A stretch of DNA of 64,000 bases from Gymnothorax reevesii (Eukaryota > Chordata > Actinopteri > Anguilliformes > Muraenidae), in the NCBI GenBank assembly GCA_029721435.1, contig CM056577.1, positions 28,041,719 to 28,105,718 of the forward strand. Direction: 5' to 3'. Shown here piece by piece: positions 20,866 through 32,044 of the stretch. The translations under genes and the position numbers were made by a program. The notes below the pieces were generated by a model that was not told the DNA's origin, searched no databases, and worked only from the letters and a program-made list of their open reading frames with translations. Every line of letters begins with the position of its first letter. Position 1 is the stretch's first letter.

Positions 20866-23625
20866 TTAGAGGTATTTATGGAGGATGTGAACTGTTCCAA
20901 GTAGTACAGCCTTCTGAAGTTGTCTTGGTGGGATCCTGTCAAACCCCAATTTTCGCAGATGTTTTTCAAGGTCTTTTGATATTGCTTCCAGAACTCCAAT
21001 CACAACTGGCACCACAGTGGCTTTTTTCTCCCATAATCTCTCAACTTCTACTCTCAGGTCTTGATATTTGGTGATCTTCTCCATCTCTTTGAGCTCAATT
21101 CTGTTGTCTCTGGGTATAGTCACATTCAAAACCACACTTGCTTTCTCTCAGTCTCAACCACAGTGATGTGAGGTGTGTCAGCAGTTAAGCGCTTAACTGT
21201 TTGAATTTTTAAATTCCATAAGATTTTGACACTGTCTATCTGTAAGACCTTTTCAACTGTGTGCTCCCGCCAGGATGTTATGCATCATGAATAAATTCCA
21301 GTGAATCATTGATGCTACCTTATTGTGCCTTTCAAAGTAATCTGTTTCTGCAATTTTGCTACACAAGCTAATAATGAGGGCAGCTGTCTCCACTTCTTCT
21401 TTACATGATCGGCACTTGCTGCTGTCAGTTATGGTCCATTGAGGCCTTCATAGCAGTTGTTCCGAGAGCTTGGTCCTGAGCTACCAATATCAAACCTTCA
21501 GGTTCATTTTTCAGATCTCCAACCTTCAACCAACTCCAGGTCTCAGCTTCACCCACTTTCCCTTGGATATCTCTAAGGTACTGCCTATGCAAGATCTTAT
21601 TTTGCCATTTTTCTCTGCGGTTTTCCAGTTCCTTTTTTTGGTAGCCGTTCATAGTGCCGTTAACACTCAGTTTTAACTCTTTGGTCACCTCTTTGAGGAC
21701 ATTTTTCAAGCACCCGCATAAGTAATCGCTGAGGGGCAACTTGTCATCTACTATTTGCTTCACTTGCAGAAGTTTTCCTCCCCCTTCTTTCCTGGGAAGG
21801 TAGAGTCGGTCAACATCACTGTGGATGTAGGGCTCAGTAAGCTGCCATCATCGCCCTGGTTTCACGGTCAATGTTATCTAATTCTTCTTATGTCAAGTCC
21901 ACTATCCCAACGATGTTTCTGATCACCAGTACTGCCCAACTGTTAATGGCCTGAATAGTGTTCCAACCATTAGGTTTAGAATTTAGATATTTTTCGTATC
22001 CTCTTTATGTGTTCAGTGCAAATGTTTTTCTTCACTTGGCCATGCGTGATGTCTTCTGCTTGGGAAATACCAAGATATTTGTGACTCTCCTCCAATCCTA
22101 AGTTCTTGATAGTCTGCCTGTTTGGAAGGTTTATGCCTTGAGTCTCAAAGATTTCCCCCCGTTGGATTGTATGGATATCGTATTTTTCCAGGCCAAATTC
22201 CATGCATAATGTATATCCTGATTTAGGATTATGCAAATTTGTGAGAGACTCCAACTCTGTGGCAGCCATAGTGCTGAGTTTCAGGTCATCCATGCACAGT
22301 ACAATAAACGTGAAATCTTTGTGGTGGATTTTGAAGTCTAATATCCCAAACGTGTTTGTCCCAATAAAATAGAAAATACTATAGTTTCAAGGATAATACG
22401 AATAGTAGCAAGCGTAATGACTCGCCTGGAAATATTCCCCTGCAGGTACAGACCTGGCCGAATGATTGTCCATTACTTGCTAATAATGTGCTCCATAAGC
22501 ATTTCAAGGCATTTTGCTATCCAGCTATGAGGAAGGGAGTCAAGAGCTTACTTGTAATCTATCAAAGTGTCTTGTAGGTTGCTTTTACTTCGTTTGCCCT
22601 TTCAAAGTTTCATTTTGTCAATGAGAAGTTGGTCTTTTGTGCCTTGAGAATTTCTGCCGTTGCCTCTCTGCTCCCCGGGAATCAACCCATTCTTTTCTAG
22701 GTAACTGTACAGAATTTCAGCGATAATAGCAGTCATGAGCTTAAAAGTAGTGGGCAAACATATTATTGGGGATAGTTGCTTGGTATGGCACCGTTTACCT
22801 TCAGGGCGGCACTCTCAAGCAAAACATTCATCTGCTGTGCCATTCTTTAACGCAGATTGGTGAAATGTTTTAACCAGCATCTGTGCACTTCATTCTTGGC
22901 TGGTTCTGTCTCCAATCTCAGAAATAGAGGTACAGTAGGAGTCCGTTTCTGTTCCCCAAGGTATTATGTACCCTTTAGGGCTAATTACAGGACGTCAAGG
23001 TACCTGTGTGAACCTTTTTAGGGTCTAAAAGGTACTTTTATGTTCCAAAACAAATAAAAACCCACTTCTAAGGTACAACAGCAGTATCTTTGAGGGTACT
23101 GCCTCAGTGACAAGCCTTGGTTGGAGGTGGGTTTTTATTTGTTTTGGAACATAAAAGTACCTTTTAGACCCTAAAAAGGTTCACACAGGTACCTTGAGGT
23201 CCTATAATTAGCCCTAAAGGGTACATAAGTGCTGAATGTACCTTGGGGAACAGAAATGGACTCCTGCTGTACCCCTATTTCTGAAAGTGCAGTTTTTTTT
23301 TGCCTTCTTTACTTCACTCTTCAGCATCTCTGTTCTTACCATTATGTCAGACATCTCATTTCCATTTAACTTGAATCCTACATCCTTGATCCAATCACTA
23401 TTCTGATTATGTTCTTTCGGATTATTCCATATGCCATCCCGGAACTTAAGTGTAGCATCTCTGTCAGGCATCTCAGTGGTTGTGTCATCACTGTCCTCCA
23501 AATCCTGATAAAACTGTCACTGGTTGGTTCTAAATAAGCGATTCTCTTGGTATTATTTGGTACAGGCCTTATATCGCTCAATCAGTTTCACAGTTACAAG
23601 CACTCTTTGTTTAAGTTCTTTGGAC
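20866..23625 (-). pseudogene. Decayed LINE with restriction-like endonuclease (R2/R4/HERO-like)
   Basis: Minus-strand pieces run in the correct order: an N-terminal linker (IERYKA, RLFRTNQ, then WNNPKEHNQNSDWI near 23420); reverse-transcriptase blocks near 22700-22470 ([39 protein letters not shown]); the catalytic box as CMDDLKL at about 22296; the RT thumb (HKYLGI near 22050); a Cys-His motif, CRSCKEEVETAALIISLC with following H residues near 21410-21300; and the C-terminal endonuclease region (VLNVTIPRDNRIELKEMEKI, WEKKATVVPVVIG) to a stop at 20866. This architecture marks the early-branching LINE class with a C-terminal restriction-like endonuclease. Several stops and frameshifts, loss of the catalytic PD region and an inserted MITE make it inactive. 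The 5' end is truncated near 23625. Confidence 0.8.
22913..23289. mobile_element. 377-bp palindromic MITE inside the LINE
   Basis: Ends CAATCTCAGAAATAG... (22913) and the inverted CACTTTCAGAAATAG... (ending 23289) begin arms of about 150 bp that match closely: GTTCCCCAAGGTA, TACCCTTTAGGGCTAATTA, AAGGTACCTGTGTGAACC, TAAAAGGTACTTTTATGTTC and AAACAAATAAAAACCCA in both. The loop lies at about 23065-23125. It separates LINE coding sequence that belongs together. A target duplication is not evident. Confidence 0.85.
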
Positions 23626-23627
23626 AC

Positions 23628-23661
23628 TTATTATTATTATTATTGTTATTATTATTATTAT
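23628..23661. repeat. (TTA)n microsatellite
   Basis: About 11 ATT/TTA units with one interruption, next to the truncated 5' end of the LINE. Confidence 0.85.
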
Positions 23662-26052
23662 TCTACACTGTAACGCTCATAACATGCAAATGTCAATGAT
23701 CCGATGGTCGTAAAGCCTTCACTCTCAAATGTGCGCCTTAAGGGTAAGTAAGTTTGAAAATAAAATGTAATTTGTAAGTAACATCTGTTCTATGGATATG
23801 ATAAATGTTATCTCAAACCTTCCGCTATTGTCCTGACAGCCAATCAATCCTGCCCATTATATTCAAGCAATTAACATTTGTTCTGAAATGAAGTTCCATT
23901 TATTTCCCAGGTTGACAAATGAAAAACAATGATTTTCCCATTTGGGGATATGCCAATAATCCTGTAGTATTGAACTGGCATGACACAATTAGAACATAAC
24001 CTTCAATATGCTTTATGAAATCATCATTTTCATTGTCTTTTGACCAGATGTGACAATGCTAACAGGGAAATAGTGTCCCAGTCTTTCTGGTCTTTTTTCC
24101 AAAATTAGTTTAATTCAGGCCACCAAGAAAATGAATCTGAAATGTTGATTATAAACCATCCTTGATTGGCACTTGCACTTCAAGAGCTTAAATACAGTAT
24201 TTATAGACAGGATACGGGGTAGCAGTTTATTTTTCCTGAGTGGTCTGTGTTCATGTTAACAGCCACAATGATGAATGCAGTACAGATGCTTGTGTAAGGC
24301 TCTGTGTGAATGATGGCTCCTGGCATGGTAACAAGCAGAAATGTCAAGTAATAGACTTGGATTGGTGGATTTATTGGTGGATTCGGAGTCCTGGGCATTG
24401 TGTTACAAAAGTCCCCCAACAATGACCCAGAAACAAAGGAAATGGCTCACATCATTTCTGTTTTAATCTTGAGTGTTGTTCTGTGTTCCTTGATGCACTA
24501 CAATCATGCAGCAAAACTGAAAAAATATATTTATTTCAGACTATTATGAAACAAAAAAATTATGGGGAAAGAAGAATAATGGAAGGTTACAGTTGCTATC
24601 TGTTCTGTAAATTTGAATATGGAATCGTGAATTTTTATGCTCTAATTTTCTGGCTTGAAACAGAAGGTGCATAAACTAATCGGAGGTGACGCACTTAGCA
24701 TAATATATTTTTCACATTGTGATGTTCAGCTCAAGATAATTATTGCTAATCACGATTTCCGGAGGGAGGCCTGGGTTTCTGGTTTGAAAAATAAATTCAG
24801 CCTGGTGGCAATACAGCAATTGTGCTTCCTTTTAAATTTCCATTAATGTTCAATGCCTACGATGTTTTCTAGCGGCGTTCACTCGATCTGTCCTCACAGG
24901 ACACCTTATTCCCATTGGCATTTTCTAACATTTATCACTGTGGATAGATGCTGATTGATTGCCTGATTGGTCTGTTTTATACGGGGATTATGCCGTGTGG
25001 GAAATGTCACCGACGAAACTGCTGTCATGTTCTTGTTGTCTCCCAAGAACTTCAGGACATGGACTTTTAGAACAGTCTAGAACAGGGGCCTCAAGTCACA
25101 GTCTTTTAGGGCCAAGACCTGCTGGTTTTCCGCCCTCCCTTTACCAGGGTGTTTTAGCCCATTTCCATTTCGGTTCCAAATGGTTGTTATGATGGCTTGA
25201 CCCACGTTTTCAGGTTTGTGCTCCTTGATAGTTCACTGTGTAACTTGTGCACCCTCCCAAAATGAAGAAAACTCACATTCACTAGGAATCCCCATGTGTT
25301 GTTCACAAGCTTCACTGAATAATCAACAAACATAATTTCTTCAAGCGGATAGCAGTAATCCTCAATTTGTGCAAGTAAAGCACAACATATCATCTGAGAA
25401 ACGGACTTCATAAATAAAGATATTCCATGTTAAATAACAATTATAATGGTTGAAAAGCTGTAATGACCCAAAGTGGAGGCACACAATTTCCTCCTTCCTT
25501 GACTATTCTCAAAGGAAGCATGTCATTGTCTACATACACTTTAAGCCGCTGAGAGACACACTTGTGTATGTTATATGCTACATTTTAGCAATCGTTAGCT
25601 CAGCAGAACAAACAATTCCAGTGAACACATTCACATGTACTCAAGATTCATTTCTCATTACATGCATATAGCATTAAACATATTTAATTTCGCCCAAAAA
25701 GTTATAGTCATTTTGTATTCAGACACTTTATCTATCAAGAACAAATCACATTGTCACAATCATTTCATGACAAGAGGTAAAAAAAAATTATTATTCCAAC
25801 TTCATGAGCAACAGTGTTGAAGCAACATCTCTGAATAAGGGTGTCAGGAGAAGACAATGGTCTCTCAGCCACACAAATTGTTCATTTAAGTAGTTAATTA
25901 TCAAGGAGAATAGAGAGCCAGGGCTTGACTTTGGGTTCATGGTCTAGTTCTGGTGATCCCTGCTTCAAGAATTCATAGAGCAAAGAGAAAAATTTGACAA
26001 AAAAAAGCACCATTCAAATGTGTTAGTGTGTCACACTATCAAGGGTTCAGCT
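23662..26052. other. Mostly unassigned DNA
   Basis: No gene supported. At 25076 the phrase CAGGGGCCTCAAGTCACAG followed by CTGCTGGTTTTC near 25119 resembles a hAT MITE end, but the partner end was not found. Confidence 0.4.
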
Positions 26053-26060
26053 CTAATTTC

Positions 26061-26462
26061 GAGCCTGTCCTCCAACAAAACACGCCCGGAAAGGTTGTTT
26101 GTCAAGCAGCTAATTATGACCTAAAGTTACGTTTAGGAGTTAAGTGACCTCTAGTGGTCATTTGAATAACTACAATCAGATTTCCATTGACAGCGTCGCT
26201 GTCAATATATCCCTAACCTAAACATAATCCTACCCCTAATCCTAATTCTAACCTTAACTTTATCCCCAACCATAATCCTTACCCAAACCACTATTTTAAG
26301 TGTAAATATGACTGAAACTCTATCAGGAACTCAAACTGTAACTCTAACAGTACCTTCCTGCTGCCAGTAGGGGCACGATTTTAGGAAACACTCCTATGGG
26401 TCGTAAATCAGAGTAAATGAGAATAATCGACCTGTCTGAGCGTATGGTTGGAGGACAGGTTG
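26061..26462. mobile_element. 402-bp TIR element with perfect 8-bp duplication
   Basis: CTAATTTC at 26053-26060 and at 26463-26470 flanks the unit exactly. The ends are inverted repeats: GAGCCTGTCCTCCAACAAAA at the left and CAACCTGTCCTCCAACCATA read from the right. The 8-bp duplication fits hAT. The interior carries a degenerate CCTAA-like tract at about 26210-26350. No coding frame. Confidence 0.8.
26210..26350. repeat. Degenerate CCTAA/CTAATCC-like tract
   Basis: Repeated variants of CCTAACC, CCTAATCC and CCAACCATAATCC give a telomere-like composition, but the units are too irregular to be interstitial telomere repeat. A similar, weaker tract lies at about 44960-45130. Confidence 0.55.
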
Positions 26463-26694
26463 CTAATTTCCCATACTGTTCTGAAGCGCTTCTTGCCTAA
26501 GTGGTTAACTGAGGAAGTAAAGGTTGTAGTGTGTATTGAGCAGATAACACATGAAATCAACACGTGTTAGTTTGATTTGCTGCACTTGAGTCATGTCTTC
26601 ATAAGACCAGGCTCATAATGCTTGCCATCCTTGTCCCACTCCTGTTTCTTTTTCTTGTGTAATCACTAGGGGTTTCTATTGGTGCATTTGGTCT

Positions 26695-26695
<1 letters not shown>

Positions 26696-26728
<33 letters not shown>
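26696..26728. repeat. (ATC)n microsatellite
   Basis: Eleven ATC units. Confidence 0.9.
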
Positions 26729-27230
26729 CAGAAACCAGGTTAGGGTAAAGAGTGCAGGATTGCACCCCACAGTCTACCTGTTTACTGTAAATACAGAAGG
26801 TAGGTGAGGAACATTTAGTATTTCTTTTTTCAAAGCAAGTACTGGACTTTGGTTTTTCTTAAATATCATTATCCTTTTTTGACCCATATGTTGGTATTCG
26901 CATGGGTACTCTCAAGGCATTAGTTCATTAAGCCTACATGGGTTGGGTAACCTCTTCTGACCTTCGGACATTTGTTTTTATGCTACATCAAAAATCAGCA
27001 GTCTTCAAGCGAAACCTTTCTTATTACTACTTTATGCACTGGCAATACGACAGGCCTGAGGATCGTGCTGTGCATGTGCCAAATACGAAGTTGCTGTTTA
27101 GATTTAAATGAACAAATATTGTGGAGCCAGTGGCAGGATAATTATTGCAGTGATTAATATGTTTCGGCTGCTAACGATTCTTTTAACCCTAAATGATGCA
27201 GTGTGTGGCTTCTCATTTCTCAAACAATCG

Positions 27231-27320
27231 TGTCAGAGGACATCCCTTGGTCATTGAAAAGATGGTACTGTATCTCTGAAGGGGCAAATTATTGGCCTGC
27301 ATCAAGCAAAGAAAACAAAA
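27231..27320 (+). mobile_element. Tc1-like transposon fragment
   Basis: TTGGTCATTGAAAAGATGGT, then GGGGCAAATTATTGGCCTGC and ATCAAGCAAAGAAAAC match the N-terminal coding region of a fish Tc1 family; the same family is at 4278-4893. The match ends abruptly at about 27320. Confidence 0.65.
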
Positions 27321-28737
27321 AGTGGTGTTGGGCGTAATAAACCTGCCCAAAAGAATCATTTTTGTGCTTTGGGTTTTGAATGACCGGCCTGCCAGTTGAC
27401 TCCTATTGCTAACAAGCCTGATGTTGTCACACCATAGCGTAGGATATTGTTGGAAGAAAGTTTGAAAAGTGATAAGTGAAACGCTTTGAATCCACTCAGA
27501 TTATACTCAGAGTAGATTCTTCTAGGAGGTTGACCTGGGTGACCTTGACCCATTTTGGCCAAAAAATTAAATCAGTGACAAACTGAAATCACTAGAAATG
27601 GGTTAACCAGCGCATTGCAAAGCGCATTGGCATGTGCTGTGGAGCACATTGCTGTTCAACACCCATGTCCTCAATACGATATCCTGCCAAAAAAAAATAA
27701 AAAAAGAATGCAACTCTGGACAGAAATAAATGTGACATTGCCATGACAAATGCAAGCTGTAATCAAAGCTAAAGGCAGTTCACTGACTTACCTTTGGCCA
27801 GGGAGTATATATTTCTGTTATTTATACGGTGTAAACAGTAGTTCAGTGATGTGAGAGGGAATGAGTGTTGAGGTGTTTGTGCATGGGGCACAGGATGTAA
27901 TTATAACTGCCGTTGAACTCTGCACACTAACTCAGTCACGATGGGAAACTGCTGGATTAACGTCTCAGAGGCTGGAGTTGATGTAAATCACTGTACTGGC
28001 ATGGATTGGCCACCATGCTGCATTGGTTTTTATCAGGGGAGTAATAAACCTAACTCCCTAATCTGTGCATTTGGCTCTTTAGTGTCAACTGGGAACTTAT
28101 TTTTACTATTATTATTTTATTTATTTATCTATTTATTTTATTCATGGTGGTTCATGTCAACATTATATAATTAACAAATTATTATATAATTAACAGATTT
28201 TTCTCACAGAAAACCTCACAGGAAAAAAAAGGTTAAGTGGAAGTACTTTCATCGTCATTTCACAACACATACTAAAAGAAAAAAAACTGACAAAAAAACT
28301 TAACTCTTAAAACTGCTTAACCCTGTATTAACCAGCGTAGCATCTGCTACATGAAATAAAAGGGTTAACAGCCTGGACACCCTGCTGGTTTTCTTTCTTA
28401 TTGCCACATAGACATTTTTGAATAACTTTGGTCTGTCACTTTATTTTTTTCATTAGCATTATTACCCAATGTAGCATATTTGCTGCAATTTGGAAAGGTG
28501 GGCCAAATGTGTCAATTATTTTTGTCTACTGTTTTTCAAATAATGGTCCAAAATAAACATTTTTGCATAGGGAAATAATTTTAACACAATTGGAAATGGG
28601 TTTGGTCAATAGAAGGTTAAATCCTAAATTTTCCCCAAAGTTTTGCCCTCTGTAGGCTCAAAGTCAGAAAAAGCTTTTTATGTCATATTGTAATGTAGGA
28701 CAATTTCACATTCATATTCCATATCCACTAGTTGTAG
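27321..28737. other. Unassigned AT-rich DNA
   Basis: No gene recognised; several T- and A-rich runs near 28110-28300. Confidence 0.4.
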
Positions 28738-28990
28738 GACTTCACAGAAGCCATAATACACTTATATCAAGAGAGATATTCAAGCCCAAAATGCCATGTT
28801 TTTATTGCCACAGCATTACATTAAATAGAGGATATCTAGATCTTGTATATCATTTTATACACATTTCCCCTGTAATTCAGCAAGACATATTTGGGATTGT
28901 TAGAAACCTTAGGACCTCCACTAGAATTTGACATAAGCCTAAACTCCACAGGTCTGAATACAGCAGCTGTGCTTGATGCACCCATATAGG
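28738..28990 (+). repeat. Dispersed repeat, copy A
   Basis: Similar in sequence and orientation to 63101-63345. Shared blocks include CATGTTTTTAT, ACAGCATTACATTAAATAGAG / CTCAGCATTGCATCAAATAGAG, AGACATATTTGG and GAATACAGCAGCT. Family unknown. Confidence 0.65.
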
Positions 28991-29347
28991 TCTGTAGGTT
29001 TTGTAGAGTCAAGGAACCATTTTCCCAGCATTATCTTCCAAAATTAGCCATTTTAGCTCACAGAACACTTACCAAAGTCCAGATGTACTGTAAAATGGAG
29101 TAATAAGAGACACTTTTGAGATATTTTGTTTGATTCATCCCAAAGCACAATAGCTTTGCAGGTCCAGGTATGTTTCATATTGTGACTTAGTGCCCAGACT
29201 TTATAATACTACTGGACATATGGAGCATGTGGGGTTATGTGACTTTATTTTTATTTGTTATTCAGTGTCCCTAATAGCCCCATGTGTAGGGCTATGATGG
29301 AGACCCACTCATTTGAGTTGATGGCTCTATTATACACATAATAATAA
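28991..29347. other. Unassigned DNA
   Basis: No supported feature. Confidence 0.4.
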
Positions 29348-29745
29348 GGGTTATAAGGGACACAGAATGGCCCACTCTTCTCTTGGCATCTTGTCTTTGA
29401 AGGCCTTGCTGATGATCCCACGCCTGTCCAAATATCCTTTCACAACCAGATGTAGGTCAATGCAATCTATTGGATAACTTCATTCACCAGAGGTAACAAG
29501 GCTTTTCACCATCTCTTCAATTTTGGCACCAATGGCCACTGGTCTGCCAGGATTCCCAACTTTAAGGTCTTTCTTATGACTCTGTATCACTGCACTTGGT
29601 ATGCTGAACGTCTCCTCTGCTTTTTGGGACATATCTCCATCTACCGCTTCCGCAGCCTTCAAAACATCCCCCTTCTCTTGTTTTTAGCGAGTCTTTGTGC
29701 CTAACTTTGGTTTATATGTTCGTGGCATAGTGTCCCTTGTTACCC
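29348..29745 (-). mobile_element. 398-bp unit bounded by 15-bp inverted repeats
   Basis: GGGTTATAAGGGACA (29348-29362) and TGTCCCTTGTTACCC (29731-29745) are inverted copies with two differences, and enclose a pogo-like coding fragment. The same motif occurs again in direct orientation at 30126-30140 and, less exactly, at 30107-30122. Whether the repeats are transposon ends or only reiterated sequence is unclear. Confidence 0.4.
29359..29728 (-). pseudogene. Pogo/jerky-type transposase N-terminal fragment
   Basis: From ATG at 29728 (minus) the frame begins MPRTYKPK, reaches an in-frame TAA after GTKTR, then reads a psq-type helix-turn-helix: VLKAAEAVDGDMSQKAEETFSI with the PSAVIQSHKKDLK recognition helix, followed by the NPGRPVAI motif (GRP linker) that precedes the second DNA-binding domain in pogo/Tigger/jerky proteins. 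A TGA at 29480 follows VTSGE; beyond it IDLHLVVKGYLDRRGI and FKDKMPREEWA stay in the same frame and fit the second, CENP-B-like half. The DDE domain is missing. Two stops make it a pseudogene. It could alternatively be a relic of a domesticated jerky-like gene. Confidence 0.6.
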
Positions 29746-31299
29746 GAGATTTCAGTCAAATTTTACCTGAAAATATAAAAGAAATTTTAAAAAAGAATAA
29801 TAATCTTATAACACTATCCAAAGTGCACATGCCTCATAGTCTTCTCTCGCCAAGGAAACTCTTATTCAGTTTGTGAACACTTTGGCTTAGTTTGAAATGA
29901 TGAAGTTTTGCAAGTCAAAAACTTTAAAAAAAATTTAATATACCTGTAAAGCTATTTATTGCTGTCAATCATAAAGGAACAATAGAATCATAACAAACTC
30001 ACTTTGCATTTTTCAAGTACCTACCAAGATATCAGAAAAATAATGTGTCATCACAGGGAGCGTTGAAACAAAACTTGAATTTGCATTTGAAAACTTTCCG
30101 AGAAAATTGTTCCTTGTTACCCAGCTGTCCCTTGTAACCCTTTTTCCGGTATTACAGGAAATGTTATGTAACTGCATGAAGCCACTCCATTGTCTTTTGA
30201 TTGTTCCTCTCTGGACACTCTTTAATTTTGTCTCCTCAGAGTGCAAATGACCATTATCCACTCACCTCTGCTACCATGTGTGCTACCGTATATTAGGTGA
30301 TGCATATGTAGTTCAGTGAAGCCTGTAATTGAGCATCATGTTCAACAAAATGCTGAAACGTCAACATTACACACATTAATGGTTGCATTTTCTTTTGCAA
30401 TGATTTTGGTATTTGTATGCCACATGATTTTGTGCCATTATGACTTTTTAATTTTTATTGCCAGAAATAATTTCCTACTTTTATTATGCTTATATTTGTT
30501 TGGAAATTGTGATTGACATCATGAGGTTTCCAAATCTGTTCCAAATCAAAATCACTTCTCTTTGGTTGATTTTATAAAATTGCCATGGAGAAATACCACT
30601 CTCAAAGCATGAACACCCACTAAATACACATTTATGAAGCGTTGGGTGGGAAAATGATATTCAGGATACCAAAACATTTTGCAACTCGACAGCCTGTTAG
30701 TACCTGCTGATGTGCGAACTTGAGGGACATGGGTACCTTTGCCACTAGGTGGACATCTTGTATAATATTTTGAAAAGTATTTGGTGCACAATTCTTTTCA
30801 CAAGATGGCGCTATTGGTTCATTTGATGCTTCTTGCTCTGCAAATTGGTGCAATAGGTGGGTATCAGGGCATTTGGTAAATCCATCTGTGAACATAAATT
30901 GTTGGAGCAATGTTGATTGAAACTGAATGATATGAGTCAGATACGCAAATAAGGGTTGAAATAGAAACCTTTAGCGTTTGTTACTCCTGCCATTCAGGCA
31001 TGGTCCCAATAGACTACATTGGGGCTTATTTGACTGACAAGAAGGTCAGCCTACACTGATCTACAGATGCCTTTTCCCAACAAACTTAGTACTACCCCAG
31101 GCCACACCTGTATGACCTGTGACCTTTGCAGAGAGAACATGGACTTGACTATTTCTTGCTGGGCTGTATCTACACATTAAAATGGATATGTACCCTGAAG
31201 TTAAATCAAATAGCTTGACCTTTAGTCTTTAACCCTTTACATGGAAAACTCATTAAAACACCTGTTTACAAACCTAGACCACCAGTCAACAAGCCAATG
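29746..31299. other. Unassigned DNA
   Basis: No gene recognised. CACTAGGTGG and AAGATGGCGCTA phrases at 30735 and 30803 are common in fish repeats but no element boundary was found. Confidence 0.4.
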
Positions 31300-31800
31300 T
31301 GGGGCCCAGGAATGAAAGTAGTGCGAATGATGAGCTGGGCTCGATGTGGGCTTGGGCTCAGTGTAAGTCCCTCATTGACTGCCCAGATCTCATGAGATTT
31401 AACAAGATTAAACCAGGCAGGAGGTGCGTGTGCACTACAGGCAGCTGGCTACAGAAAAATTGAGGCACAGAAAATTTTTTTTATTTCAGCAAAAGGAGCA
31501 AGCACGATAAAAAATATTTGCCAATTATTGTCAACCAGATTCTTTAGAAGTGAGAGATTAAATAACTTTAAATTGATGGACCAGTATCATACAGATTGAA
31601 TAGGATTTTGTTCTGTTTGACTGGCGTACTGTAATACTTAAGTTGCTGAGTTTGCTGATATCTCCTTTAATAAAGGTCAGATATGGGCTTGCGCAGTTGG
31701 GGCCCTCATGGGGCCCATGGACAAGGGTAGCCCGGGCCCAGTAAGCAGCCGACATAGGGCCCATCAGGGGCCCAGTTTAGAATACTGACTGGGAAATGGA
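31300..31800. repeat. Degenerate GGGCCC-rich repeat region
   Basis: Variants of TGGGCCC / GGGGCCCATG / GGGCTTGGGC recur at 31300-31370 and 31690-31790. This is probably part of a fish dispersed repeat; unit boundaries are unclear. Confidence 0.4.
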
Positions 31801-31829
31801 CTGCAGTTTGCCTATATCTTTTAAAGAAT

Positions 31830-32036
31830 CCAATCTCTGTTCTTTTTTGTGTGTAATTGTTATGGATTTTTGTTTGTTCACTTTTTTTTATTAACATTTG
31901 TTTATTTTCCATTTTATGAGTGAAGTGTGGATTTCTGCCACAATGAGGAAGCCCAATTCGCCTGGGAGAAGAGATTTTTTTCTCTTCGGCATCTTCCAGG
32001 CTAAACAAAGGATAAAATAAAATTGAAAAAAAAAAA
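31830..32036 (+). mobile_element. Possible retroposed fragment with A-tail
   Basis: An AATAAA near 32016 is followed by a 16-A tail (32025-32040). AAAGAATC occurs both just upstream (about 31823-31830) and at the end of the tail, as a short target duplication would. No pol III boxes are seen; it may be a 5'-truncated LINE end or a processed sequence. Confidence 0.35.
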
Positions 32037-32044
32037 AAAAGAAT

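Noticed and set aside
26210..26350. Interstitial telomere repeat
   Set aside because: Units vary too much from TTAGGG/CCCTAA; it lies inside a TIR element and is better seen as its interior.
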